This document shows, in pieces, positions 33,674 to 42,206 of a DNA stretch of 64,000 nt. The stretch is from assembly GCA_025924515.1 (NCBI GenBank), contig JAICIE010000001.1:1-64000 (forward strand). Direction: 5' to 3'. The position numbers and the translations under genes were made by a program. The DNA comes from Jatrophihabitans sp. Its GTDB lineage: Bacteria; Actinomycetota; Actinomycetes; Mycobacteriales; Jatrophihabitantaceae. The number at the start of each line of letters is the position of its first letter. Position 1 is the first letter of the stretch. Under the pieces are notes generated by a model, which saw only the letters and a list, made by a program, of their open reading frames with translations, made no database searches and had not been told where the DNA came from.

Positions 33674-34315
33674 ATGTTCCGTGTCCTGTTCGAACTCGTC
33701 GTCGGGCTCGGCATCATGGCGATCATCGTTGTGGCCTTACTCGCCGCGGCCGTCGTCGCCGGCGTGCGCGCGGTGGCAAGGAGGCCTCGCAACCTCCGCG
33801 GCCGTGTCCGGCCGCAGGGACGCCCGCTCGGCTCCCGGTGTGGTCGTCGGCTGCTCGACGTACGGGCGCTGGCTGACCCCAATCCCTTGGCGCGACGCAT
33901 CGCCACGCTTCGGCACCGCCTGGCCGACGAGATGGAGGCGACCGACCGCATGCTCACGCAGACCGGCGACGGTCGCGTGTTCACCGCCGACGCACGGGCC
34001 CTGCTCGGCGAGTTGGGCGAGTCGGCAGCGAGCATCGACGCCGACCTGCGCGCCGTCGCTGCGTACCGCGACCCGACACTGCAGGACCGTGCGCTGGCGA
34101 TGCTCACCCAACAAGCCGAGCAGCTCATCACGGTGAGCTACCGCGCTCGCCAGACCGCCCTGGAGACGAGCGTGCACGACAGGTGGCGTCACATAACGTC
34201 CTTGACGTCCGAGGTCGACCAGCAGGCAGGAGCATTGGCCCGCTACCGCGATCAGGCCAGTGAGCTCGATCTCGACACCGGCCCGGCGGCGCCGTTCGGC
34301 GGGGCAACGGTCTGA
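33674..34315 (+). CDS. Hypothetical single-pass membrane protein with coiled-coil-like cytoplasmic part
   Basis: A 213-residue protein with one N-terminal membrane helix (about 5-35, VLFELVVGLGIMAIIVVALLA). A basic Arg/Gly stretch (about 36-58) follows, then long amphipathic helices (LARRIATLRHRLADEMEATD; DRALAMLTQQAEQLITVSYR). The layout suggests a membrane-attached helical bundle, but no family is recognised. ATG at 33674 follows GAGGAGCC; GTG at 33671 is an alternative. Confidence 0.65.
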   Translation: MFRVLFELVVGLGIMAIIVVALLAAAVVAGVRAVARRPRNLRGRVRPQGRPLGSRCGRRLLDVRALADPNPLARRIATLRHRLADEMEATDRMLTQTGDGRVFTADARALLGELGESAASIDADLRAVAAYRDPTLQDRALAMLTQQAEQLITVSYRARQTALETSVHDRWRHITSLTSEVDQQAGALARYRDQASELDLDTGPAAPFGGATV

Positions 34316-34337
34316 CTGAGCGCCCTGGCTCGGTTGG

Positions 34338-35096
34338 TCAGGTGGTCGCAGCCAGGTCGAGAACCCGCCGGACCAGCTCCAGATGCCGCCGATCGGCGAT
34401 CGGCCCCGGACGCCAGGTCGCGGCCAGGCCGACGGCAACGACCCGGCCCGTGGCGATGACCCGAGCGACGGCGTCGACCAGCGCGTCGAGGGACGGCCCG
34501 CCGGGCGCCGGGTAGCGGAGGTCGGGGACGTCGTCGGGGTCGGCCACGTCGACGTCGAGGTGCAGGTACAACTCCCCCTCGGGCAGGTCAGGTTCGCCCA
34601 GGTCCTCGACGTGGTCGACCCGAGGCACCGCGTGCTCCTGCAGCAGCCGCAGCTCGGGCGGGTCGATGTCCCGGGCGCCGACGAGCAGGACCCGCGGCGG
34701 TGGCACCGGCCGCAGGTCCAGGATGTCGGGCAGCGTCAGGGTCCCGACCCCGGCGGCCAACGCGAGCGGCAGCCCGCCCAGGAACCCCGACGAGGTCGTC
34801 GCCTCGGTGTGGAAGTCGCCGTGCGCGTCGAACCAGACGACGCCCGGATCTCGCCCGGCGCGTTGGAGACCCGCCAGCACGCCGAGGCTGGCGATGCAGT
34901 CCCCCGTCACGACGACGAGATCTTGACGCCGCTCGGCCGCGACGGCACGGGCGACCTGTTCGTAGAGCGCGCCCAGGCGATGCCAGACGTCGAGACCCCG
35001 AGGCAGCTCCGCAGTGACCTCTGCTGACACCGGCACGCCGACGTCAAACCTGTGGAGCCGTTCGTCGACGAAGTACGGCACCAGCAGGGTCGGCAC
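34338..35096 (-). CDS. Arginase/ureohydrolase-fold protein
   Basis: A 252-residue member of the arginase family. DAHGD (90-94, within VVWFDAHGDFHTEA) and DVDVADP (181-187) are the standard metal-binding blocks. The first motif reads TGDCIAS (64-70) where true arginases have GGDHS, so the metal-binding His is replaced by Cys66. This version occurs in an uncharacterised actinobacterial branch; metal binding and substrate are uncertain. GTG at 35096 starts the family N-terminus (PTLLVPYFVDERLHRFDVG); the frame upstream belongs to a decayed acetyltransferase. Confidence 0.8.
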   Translation of the reverse strand: MPTLLVPYFVDERLHRFDVGVPVSAEVTAELPRGLDVWHRLGALYEQVARAVAAERRQDLVVVTGDCIASLGVLAGLQRAGRDPGVVWFDAHGDFHTEATTSSGFLGGLPLALAAGVGTLTLPDILDLRPVPPPRVLLVGARDIDPPELRLLQEHAVPRVDHVEDLGEPDLPEGELYLHLDVDVADPDDVPDLRYPAPGGPSLDALVDAVARVIATGRVVAVGLAATWRPGPIADRRHLELVRRVLDLAATT

Positions 35097-35219
35097 GGCC
35101 CTAACATAGGGCAGCAGCCACGGGCGTCGATCAGTTCGCGAGCACGTCGCTCTTCCGGCTACGTTCTGCGCCAACTGTGGACGGAACCGGCCCGACTCGT
35201 CAGCCGGTGAGAGCGGCGA

Positions 35220-35558
35220 TGGCGGGTGGTATTCGACGTGACCCTGCAGGGCAGGCTGGTACGCGGACAGAAGGAATGCTTTCGCGGCCTCGCATGGCGC
35301 CCAATCCGGTAGGGCGACGGAAATGCCGTGACCGCCCGCGTATCGGAACCCGAGCCGGCCGTAGTAGTCAGGGCTGCCCTTGAGGACGACCAACGCTTCC
35401 CCGACACGCTCGGCGGCGCGAAGCGCCGCACCGACCAAGCCGCTTCCGATGCCGCGGCGCTGATGCTCCGGTGCGACAGCCGGATGGTCCCGGAACGCCC
35501 GGCGCACCACCGCGTCGATCGCGTGCGCGTCGTCTGGCCGCTCCGATTCGATGATCAG
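35220..35558 (-). pseudogene. Internally deleted GNAT acetyltransferase
   Basis: The N-terminal piece (LIIESERPDDAHAIDAVVRR then AF) is joined directly to the acetyl-CoA-binding part (AVAPEHQRRGIGSGLVGAAL), followed by the normal end (YYGRLGFRYAGGHGISV, LQGHVEYHPP). About 55-65 residues that form the central strands of a predicted GNAT (family DUF1527/YhbS-like) are missing at the AFRDHPAVAP junction. There is no start codon or ribosome site at the expected position, and the frame runs on into the arginase-like gene. The 287 bases upstream (35559-35845) hold nothing recognisable. Confidence 0.75.
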
Positions 35559-35845
35559 GTCCTGCGTGAACGGTGACCGTAAGCGCGAACGAAAGCCGCG
35601 CCCAGTGGTCACCCGTCGACCGGCCGACGAGCCTCGGGCCGGAGGCGACCGGCAACGGGTCCGCAGGAGGGACGGACGGCCGTTGTCACGGCCCGCGCAA
35701 GGCTGCTTGCCGCTGCACCCAAGGCGGCGGGCCCGCAACGCGCACTGATGACAGGTCGCGTGTCTCACGCCCACCGTCGTCCGCATCCCTGACCGAACCG
35801 CATCCTGGCCGGGGCATGTCCGAGATGGCCTGAGGGGCAAGCCGA

Positions 35846-36382
35846 TCATGCCGACGAGATCTGCTCCGAGCGCAGGATCCCCATGCGGACAATGTCCTCG
35901 TACGTGCCTCTGACCCATGCGTGCTGGCGCTGCCGCGCCTCGATCAGGAAGCCCGCCCTCTGATAAGCGCGGATCGCGGCAAGGTTCGATGCGATCGCCT
36001 GGAGGTGGATCCGGCGAAGGTTGCGGCGCATGAACCCGAATTTGACGAGTTGAGTGATCGCAGCCGTCCCAATGCCGCGGCCCCGAGCGCTGCGTACCAG
36101 GCTGATCCCGGCCTCGGCATGGCCGGCGAAGAAGTCGAAGTCGAAGAGCGAAGCCGCGCCAACAGCCGCCCCGTCCACATCGACGACAAAAGAGACGCGG
36201 TCGCCAAGGGCATCGCTCCCTGCGGCGCGCACGAAACGCGCGGTGAATTGATCCCGCGTCAACGGGCGCGGCGCCTGCGGATTCCGCTCCTCCCAGGTGT
36301 CGAGGTCGGCGGCGATCTCGTACAGCACATCCAGGTCATCGTCGGTGCGCGCTCGCAGGGACACGATCGGCGCCTCCGGCAC
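35846..36382 (-). CDS. GNAT acetyltransferase (RimJ/RimL type)
   Basis: A 178-residue N-acetyltransferase. The acetyl-CoA motif is RSARGRGIGTAAITQLVKFG and the C-terminal helix reads AIRAYQRAGFLIEARQRQHAW, the usual end of the RimJ/RimL group. The N-terminus VSLRARTDDDLDVLYEIAAD is also typical. It appears intact, unlike the GNAT fragment just downstream. Substrate unknown; candidates are protein N-termini, small amines or antibiotics. Confidence 0.85.
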   Translation of the reverse strand: MPEAPIVSLRARTDDDLDVLYEIAADLDTWEERNPQAPRPLTRDQFTARFVRAAGSDALGDRVSFVVDVDGAAVGAASLFDFDFFAGHAEAGISLVRSARGRGIGTAAITQLVKFGFMRRNLRRIHLQAIASNLAAIRAYQRAGFLIEARQRQHAWVRGTYEDIVRMGILRSEQISSA

Positions 36383-36435
36383 GGCGATGACACTAATCTG
36401 CGACTTCGGCGATCAACAACCCGGGCGCACGCGCT

Positions 36436-37158
36436 TTATCCCGGCCGCAGTTCCCGCTGCAGCCAAATTCTCAGTGGGCCGACTTGTTCGAACCCATGGC
36501 CGACAGCGCTGATCAGGTCGTCGCCACGGTCATAGCTCACGACCGGCAGCGCCGGGAACAGCGTCTGCACCGCCCGGAGCACGACGGGCCACGCGGCATC
36601 CGCTCCGCCGCGGAGGGCGAAGAGGTTCGAGATTCCGATCACCTGCTCGCTCTGTGACGCGATCGCGCCCGCGACGATCTCGCCCTGCGCGTCCTGGCCC
36701 GCTACCACCGTTGCGCGCCCGTCGTCGAGCAACTGAGGTCGGAAGAGGCTCTCGTGACCTTCACCGCGATCCCAGGCACGAGCCCATGCGCGCAGTCGCA
36801 GCGCGTCGGTCACCATCCCCCAGGTCAGCTCGGACCTCGGGACGATCGCGCCGGCAGGACGGTGCAGCCACTGGGCCTCGAACAGGACGCGGAAGCCGGC
36901 CGTCGTCAAGTCCAGATCAGCGAAGCTGTCCTTCACGCTAGCGCCGGACGTGGCGACGTCGATGCGCGCCAGCAACCCGTCAACGTCGGCGCCGGGCACC
37001 AGCGTCACCGCGTCCGGATAGAGCGGCGGGGTCCGTGTCGGAGCGGTCCAGGCCTGGGCGCCGAAGTGTCCGGAAACACCATGGGACCGGCACATCGCCT
37101 CGCACCACTCGGCGTTGTTCCGCGCCGCGTGAAACGCTGCCGGGTCAGGAATCGCCAC
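36436..37158 (-). CDS. Hypothetical protein with GNAT-like C-terminus
   Basis: A 240-residue cytoplasmic protein. The C-terminal 130 residues resemble a GNAT fold (FRPQLLDDGRATVVAGQDAQ, IVAGAIASQSEQVIGISNLF, VSYDRGDDLISAVGHGFEQV). The N-terminal part (NNAEWCEAMCRSHGVSGHFG, WTAPTRTPPLYPDAVTL) is typical of an actinobacterial group annotated as hypothetical or GNAT proteins. The acetyl-CoA Q/RxxGxG/A motif is not clear, so activity is doubtful. Divergent from the SDR gene by 64 bases. Confidence 0.6.
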   Translation of the reverse strand: MAIPDPAAFHAARNNAEWCEAMCRSHGVSGHFGAQAWTAPTRTPPLYPDAVTLVPGADVDGLLARIDVATSGASVKDSFADLDLTTAGFRVLFEAQWLHRPAGAIVPRSELTWGMVTDALRLRAWARAWDRGEGHESLFRPQLLDDGRATVVAGQDAQGEIVAGAIASQSEQVIGISNLFALRGGADAAWPVVLRAVQTLFPALPVVSYDRGDDLISAVGHGFEQVGPLRIWLQRELRPG

Positions 37159-37222
37159 GCCTCCACATTGTGGACCTCGACATTCGCAGACGTCTCGAAG
37201 GAGCTCGGCCTAGGGTGGGTCG

Positions 37223-37981
37223 GTGGCAGCAGGGCGGCCCTCCGAGCAGCACCTGGCCGGTCGAGCGGCGCTTGTAACCGGTGCCAGCGGCGGCATCGGC
37301 CAGGCGCTGTGCGAATCGTTGATCTCCGCAGGTGTGCGGGTGGCGATGCATTACTCGTCTTCGGCTGAGGCGGTCGAACAGTTGGCCGGTCGAGCGGCCG
37401 CACAGGGCGCCACAGCGCTAGCTTTCCAAGCCGACCTCTCCGATCCTCACCAGTGTGTACGCCTGATCCAGGAGGTCCGCCGGCAGATCGGATCCATCGA
37501 GATCCTGATCGTCAATCACGGTCGTGGTGTGCGCCGATCGGGATACGAGGAGGTGACCGCGGAGGACTGGGACGCCACAATGGCGACCAACACTCGTGCG
37601 GCGTTCCTTCTTACGCGCGAGGCCCTTCCGGACATGCAGGCAGCGGGGTTCGGCCGGGTGCTGTTCACTTCGTCGGTCGCCGCCTTGACCGGGGGTGTCG
37701 TCGGCCCGGACTACGCCGCGTCGAAGGCCGCGTTGCACGGCCTGCTGCACTATTTGGCGCCGCGCGTCGCAACCGACGGGGTGACGGTCAACGCCATCGC
37801 GCCCGCTTTGATCGAGCGGACCGGCATGTTGCCGGGCGACCCAACTGAATTGGCGACCCGGATACCGGTGCGTCGGCTCGGGCGTCCGAGTGAAGTGGCT
37901 GACCTGGCCGTAGCGATTCTCGCCAACGGTTACGTCACCAATCAGGTGATCTCGATCGACGGCGGCATCCACCCGAGCTGA
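37223..37981 (+). CDS. SDR-family oxidoreductase (3-oxoacyl-ACP reductase-like)
   Basis: A 252-residue classical SDR. TGASGGIG at 19-26 binds NADP(H), and the triad Ser151, Tyr164 and Lys168 (YAASK) is complete. The NAG motif reads NHG at 99-101, a small departure. It ends in SIDGGIHPS as in FabG-like enzymes. GTG at 37223 is the start nearest the fold. It is a single gene, so the substrate cannot be inferred. Confidence 0.87.
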   Translation: MAAGRPSEQHLAGRAALVTGASGGIGQALCESLISAGVRVAMHYSSSAEAVEQLAGRAAAQGATALAFQADLSDPHQCVRLIQEVRRQIGSIEILIVNHGRGVRRSGYEEVTAEDWDATMATNTRAAFLLTREALPDMQAAGFGRVLFTSSVAALTGGVVGPDYAASKAALHGLLHYLAPRVATDGVTVNAIAPALIERTGMLPGDPTELATRIPVRRLGRPSEVADLAVAILANGYVTNQVISIDGGIHPS

Positions 37982-38051
37982 CCGAGGCGCCGCGAGGTTG
38001 ACATCACCGGGAGTGCCGGACCTGTCGCCGCGCCCCATGCCCCACCGGTGG

Positions 38052-38070
38052 CGTCGCTATGCCAGCGACG
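38052..38070. terminator. Short hairpin at the SDR/DUF4037 convergence
   Basis: Arms CGTCGCT (38052-38058) and AGCGACG (38064-38070) with a 5-base loop overlap the DUF4037 stop codon. It is 71 bases past the SDR stop and could stop transcripts from that side. Confidence 0.4.
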
Positions 38071-39148
38071 GGTGGACGACTGCGGCGGCCGCGCGCGCCG
38101 TCCTCGGTCGGGTGAGGACGTCGGTATTGTCGACGAACTGGTCCACGCCGCCGAAGAGATCGAGGGACGCCAGCTCCGTGTCGCGCAGGGTGCGCTGCAG
38201 CGAAGCGACGAACCGGGCGGCGTCGATGACTTGATACGGACGGTCGAAATAGCCCCGGGGGGACGCGTCGAGCGTCTCGGTCATGCCCAGCGAGTTGTGC
38301 CGCTCGGCGACGAGGCGGTAGGCGTCCGCAAGATGCTGTTCCCGCTCGGTCCAGGTGTTGGCTGTGCACGCCCCGCGCAGCGTCGGCGCGAGTCGAGCGC
38401 CGAACGGCGAGGACCCGAACGCGGAGCCAAGCCATTTGCTGTACGGCGCGTAGCGCCGGTCCATGAGCAGGCTCAGCCGCATCAGATCGCGCACGAGCCG
38501 CGTGGTGACAACCCGACTGCCAAGCTCGTCCCCGACCTCGTCGCAGCGGCCCGGGAAGGCCTCCTCCTGCGCGATTCGCTGCCACTGACAGGCCAGCAGG
38601 TAGCGCTCCACCTCAGGCGGATACCAGCTCAGCGCTCGTCTTAACTCGTGCATGTTCCCAAGACCGTCATGGAAGACCGATCCGCCGACCGTCTCGGCCA
38701 GGCGCTGCCCCGGCGTGGCCAGCCAGTCGAACGTGCTCACCCCGCTTCGCGGGTCGAAGCCGAGCCGCTCCAGGCACCATGCGCCGACGCTGACGACATC
38801 CACGCGGTGGCGCACCGGTCCCTCGGTAGGTTCCATCCTGCGAATGTCCGCGTTCGAGGGTCCGAAGTGCGTCGACCAACCGCGGAACGTCTTGGGTAGC
38901 CGCTCGGCCAGAACAGCTCGGATCTCATCGCCGAGTCGATCGAGATCTTCCGGACGGACGAACAGCTGCAGCCGAGGTCCCCACTCGTGATCGGCCGAGC
39001 GCACCGTGTCGTGTCCCAGGACCTCCGAGCCACTGCCCAGACGAGCCGCCGAGTACAGCAGTGTCGGGAAGGTCCGGGCGAGAAGCGGACCAACCGCCTC
39101 CTCGTAGAAGAGCCTGGCGAGCTGCAGGCCTGGAACGAACGCACTCAC
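38057..39148 (-). CDS. DUF4037 nucleotidyltransferase-like protein
   Basis: A 363-residue cytoplasmic protein. The N-terminus FVPGLQLARLFYEEAVGPLL and the block LGSGSEVLGHDTVRSADHEW match DUF4037. The GSGSE...D...DHEWGPRLQLFV pattern resembles a polymerase-beta type nucleotidyltransferase active site (G-S then two acidic residues). The C-terminal half is helical (QWQRIAQEEAFPGRCDEVGD). Members are sporadic and often called putative antibiotic/RNA nucleotidyltransferases; activity is untested. GTG at 39148 gives the family start. Confidence 0.82.
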   Translation of the reverse strand: MSAFVPGLQLARLFYEEAVGPLLARTFPTLLYSAARLGSGSEVLGHDTVRSADHEWGPRLQLFVRPEDLDRLGDEIRAVLAERLPKTFRGWSTHFGPSNADIRRMEPTEGPVRHRVDVVSVGAWCLERLGFDPRSGVSTFDWLATPGQRLAETVGGSVFHDGLGNMHELRRALSWYPPEVERYLLACQWQRIAQEEAFPGRCDEVGDELGSRVVTTRLVRDLMRLSLLMDRRYAPYSKWLGSAFGSSPFGARLAPTLRGACTANTWTEREQHLADAYRLVAERHNSLGMTETLDASPRGYFDRPYQVIDAARFVASLQRTLRDTELASLDLFGGVDQFVDNTDVLTRPRTARAAAAVVHPSLA

Positions 39149-39194
39149 GCCTGCAAGTGTGCGTTCACCTGGCGGCCGCGGCCGACCGGCCGAG

Positions 39195-40514
39195 TCAGAC
39201 GGGCGGGAACGCAGCCAGCTTCGGCCGCGGATAAGGGGTCGTCCCGACGGCGACGGTCTTGAAGGCGCCGCCTGCCCACAGGCTGCCATCGGCGGTGATC
39301 TCCAGGCTCCATACGCCGAAGAAATAGGGCTGCGTGGTCGGGTTCATGCTCGGCGCCCAGGTGGGGTCCACCGCGCCCGTGCTCACGTTCACCGCCGCGA
39401 TGTGTACGCGCTTGACGCCGCCGGACGGGTAGCACGACGCAGGCGCGGTGGCGACACAGGTGAAGTGGCCACCGACGTAGACGGTGCTGCCCGAGACGGC
39501 CGCTGCCTGCATGTCCCCGTCGGGAGCGAGCTTCCACGTCAACGAACCGGTCGTGCTGAACCGGTAGGTCCGGTTGACGTGCGCGGCCTGGGCCACCACG
39601 ATCCCCGTCGTCCCGTCCTGGGAGCCGTCGAGCCACACGATGCTGTCGACGGCCTGCAGCCCGTCGTTCGCCGAGACATCGAGCTTCGGCGCGAACGCGG
39701 CGTCGACCGCTCCCGTGACGGGGTTGACACGGATCACCGATTGATGCGCAGCGCCGGCGACGGTGTCGAAGTGGCCGCCGACATACAGCGCCGGTGCCCC
39801 GGTCGCGTCGGCGCCCACCGCGAGCGTGCGCACGTCCGGGAGGTTCGTGGTTTCGGTCCAGGTGATCGTAGGCGGCAGGAACGTGGAGGACACCGTCCCG
39901 GTGGTCGGGTCGACCGCGGCGAGCAGGGTTCGCGGCGCGCCCTGCACCGTGCCGAACTTGCCGCCGAGGTAGAGGACGTTGTCAGCCAGCAGCAGGGCCC
40001 GCACCGAGGCGTTGGCCTTGACGTTGAACCCGGTGCGCAGCGCACCCGTCGTCTCGTCGAAGGCGGCCGCATGTTGGTCGTGCAGCCCGGAGCCGTCGAC
40101 CTTGGTGAAGTCGCCGCCGACATACACCGTGTGCGTCGACGGGTCGACCGCGACGGCGTAGATGCGCCCGTTGAAGGTGTGGGCCGCGAAGGTTTGCACC
40201 ACCGTCCCGGTCGACTCGTCGATCGGGACCAGGTTCTGGTACGGCAGCGTCGCGGTTGCGGTGTTGTCAATGGCGCTGGTGAAGTCCCCTCCCGCGAACA
40301 GCGTCCGGGTGGTGGGATCCTCGGCGGTCGCCCGTACCTCGCCGCAGTTCTGGCTCGGATAGGCGGAGCCGCAGCTCTTCCACACGCCCCAGTTGCTCAG
40401 CGTCGGCACCTGGGTCGTGGTGGCAGCGGACGCCGGCACCGCGGAGCCCATCATCGCCGCGAAAAGCGCGGTCACCGCCAGACCGGCTCGGCGGAGCCCC
40501 GCCCTGCGCGTCAT
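39195..40514 (-). CDS. Secreted beta-propeller repeat protein
   Basis: A 439-residue exported protein with a Sec signal peptide (RRAGLAVTALFAAMMGSAVPASA, cleaved near residue 30). The mature part consists of about seven repeats with the core LYVGGxFxxV: TLFAGGDFTSAI, TVYVGGDFTKVDG, VLYLGGKFGTVQG, ALYVGGHFDTVAG, TVYVGGHFTCVA and SLWAGGAFKTVA. This is the delta-60/PKD-like propeller seen in large actinobacterial surface proteins. No catalytic site is evident; a role in adhesion or polymer binding is possible. A decayed relative lies at 44812-45130. Confidence 0.82.
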   Translation of the reverse strand: MTRRAGLRRAGLAVTALFAAMMGSAVPASAATTTQVPTLSNWGVWKSCGSAYPSQNCGEVRATAEDPTTRTLFAGGDFTSAIDNTATATLPYQNLVPIDESTGTVVQTFAAHTFNGRIYAVAVDPSTHTVYVGGDFTKVDGSGLHDQHAAAFDETTGALRTGFNVKANASVRALLLADNVLYLGGKFGTVQGAPRTLLAAVDPTTGTVSSTFLPPTITWTETTNLPDVRTLAVGADATGAPALYVGGHFDTVAGAAHQSVIRVNPVTGAVDAAFAPKLDVSANDGLQAVDSIVWLDGSQDGTTGIVVAQAAHVNRTYRFSTTGSLTWKLAPDGDMQAAAVSGSTVYVGGHFTCVATAPASCYPSGGVKRVHIAAVNVSTGAVDPTWAPSMNPTTQPYFFGVWSLEITADGSLWAGGAFKTVAVGTTPYPRPKLAAFPPV

Positions 40515-40638
40515 GATCTACGTCCTCCTGCTCCGATCGTCCGCGCGGGTGCACGAACCGCCCGCCACAGTGTCAGGCCCGGAGCAGATTCGGGCAAATT
40601 GCGACAGTTCGACTGCCGGGATCGGCTACTCGAAGTAA

Positions 40639-41418
40639 TCAGAACGGGACGCGGGTGCTCAACAGGCCTTCTCCGGTGCCGCGGCCGGACAGGATTCGGC
40701 AGAACTCGACGGCCTCCAGCTCGTAGCAGGGTCCCTTCTCGCCGAACATCCACCTCCCGCCGGCTGCGCCGGTCAGAGTCAACGAGCACGCCTGGCCGTG
40801 CCGCCGTGCCCATTCGCTCACCACGTCGGCGACCAGGACGCCGTCGTGGTCTGGCGTGAGGACCAGCCGGCACCCAGTGGCAGCGGCGATGTCGCCGCGG
40901 TGCATCCACGGGTCGCGCGTGAGGATGACGTCGACGAGATAGGCATAGGTCCACCACTCGTAGACTCGCCCCGGTTCGATCGCCTGTTCGTCCGGGATCG
41001 TTCGGCGGCGCATCAAGCCCGGCATCCGGGTCCGTCCCTTCACCGCCTTCGGTGCCAGCCGCTCGTACTCCGCGATGAGCCGTCGCGGCGCCCATCCGTC
41101 GTACTTGTCGACCTGTACCGCAGTCAGCGCGTCGATGAAGTCGCCGCCGGTGAACCGCTTCTTCGCCGCCCGCGTCTGGCGCAGCTGTTCCGGCACCGAT
41201 GCGGCCATGGCGACCATGCCGGTCATGTGCGCGACGAGATCGCGGACGTGCCAACCGGAGTTGCAGGTCGGTCGCGACCAGTCGGAGTCAGACAGCGCGT
41301 TGAGCTGTTCGACCACGCGGCCGTACTCGGTCGTCATCAGCCGCTTCGCCGTGTCTCGGTCGAGGTTGGGTGAGCGCCCGGTCCGCGTGGTCGACGCTGC
41401 CGTCGTCGGGGCCGTCAT
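40639..41418 (-). CDS. Mycothiol-dependent enzyme family protein (maleylpyruvate isomerase/DinB-like)
   Basis: A 259-residue helical-bundle protein. CNSGWHVRDLVAHMTGMVAM carries the metal-type His of the DinB/MDMPI fold, and further His residues occur in DPWMHRGDIAAATG. The family is limited to mycothiol-producing actinobacteria, where members act as mycothiol S-transferases or isomerases. It overlaps the metallo-beta-lactamase gene by four bases and is last in a tetR-MBL operon, so it may process the same substrate. Confidence 0.85.
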   Translation of the reverse strand: MTAPTTAASTTRTGRSPNLDRDTAKRLMTTEYGRVVEQLNALSDSDWSRPTCNSGWHVRDLVAHMTGMVAMAASVPEQLRQTRAAKKRFTGGDFIDALTAVQVDKYDGWAPRRLIAEYERLAPKAVKGRTRMPGLMRRRTIPDEQAIEPGRVYEWWTYAYLVDVILTRDPWMHRGDIAAATGCRLVLTPDHDGVLVADVVSEWARRHGQACSLTLTGAAGGRWMFGEKGPCYELEAVEFCRILSGRGTGEGLLSTRVPF

Positions 41419-42206
41419 GACTGCGCTCCGAATGCCAGGGCGTGTCCGGGCAACGGCTGGGGTTCAACCTCGAGCCGCGCACAGCCGTAGCGCTGCTCGT
41501 ACACATCGGCCATCGTGCGCAGCAAGGCCGGCGCGTCACCCTCGTAGGACGAGCCGTGCATGATCGCGAGCCGTTTCGGGTTGAGCGCGGCAAGGCGACG
41601 GTAGGTCGCCGGAACCAGCGGCCCTAGCGAGGTCTGGTGGAACACGTCCTCGGCCTCGGTCGCCGCGTCGATCAGGTCGTCGCCGACCAGCGCGGGGCCG
41701 TTGCCCAGTTGAGTCAGCAGGTCGCCGCAAAAGAGCGTGCCGGACACCTCCTCGTAGAACATGTGCGACTCCCAGTTATGCGGCACGTGCGGCGTCGGGA
41801 CTTCCACGACGCGGTGGCCGAGGCCGGCCCCGCCGAGGTCGATGACCTCACCGTCCTCCAGCGGCCGCGGCGGCCGCGCCGCTTGGTCCTGCAACGACAA
41901 CACGCACCCGAGGGCGCCGTGTGCGACCTGCGCCTGCGGGGCGACCGAGAGGAATTCGTTCATCGCGCCGTTCTCGTCAGCCTCGACGTGGGCGAACGCG
42001 ATCCAACGGAGCTTTTCGGTCGGCACAACCTTATTGACGGCCTCGCGCACGCTCGGAAACAGGGCGCGCATCCCCGTGTGGTAGAGCAACGGTTCTTCCG
42101 CGTCGACGAGAAACTGGTTGAAGGTGAATCCGGTCGGACCGATGTCCGGGACATACGTCGAGATCCGGTAGATGCGATCCGCGATCTCGTCAACCTTTGC
42201 TGGCAT
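41415..42206 (-). CDS. Metallo-beta-lactamase-fold protein, flavodiiron (ODP) type
   Basis: A 263-residue MBL-fold protein. Its metal motif is HVEADENG (73-80), the H-x-E-x-D form found in the di-iron domain of flavodiiron proteins rather than the HxHxDH of hydrolases; the next His position is Glu78. Further ligands are His in TPHVPHNWESHMF and Asp in FCGDLL. It lacks the flavodoxin domain. ATG at 42206 follows AGGAGGAGAA and overlaps the TetR gene by 17 bases. Oxygen sensing or reduction, or hydrolysis, are possible roles. Confidence 0.83.
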   Translation of the reverse strand: MPAKVDEIADRIYRISTYVPDIGPTGFTFNQFLVDAEEPLLYHTGMRALFPSVREAVNKVVPTEKLRWIAFAHVEADENGAMNEFLSVAPQAQVAHGALGCVLSLQDQAARPPRPLEDGEVIDLGGAGLGHRVVEVPTPHVPHNWESHMFYEEVSGTLFCGDLLTQLGNGPALVGDDLIDAATEAEDVFHQTSLGPLVPATYRRLAALNPKRLAIMHGSSYEGDAPALLRTMADVYEQRYGCARLEVEPQPLPGHALAFGAQS

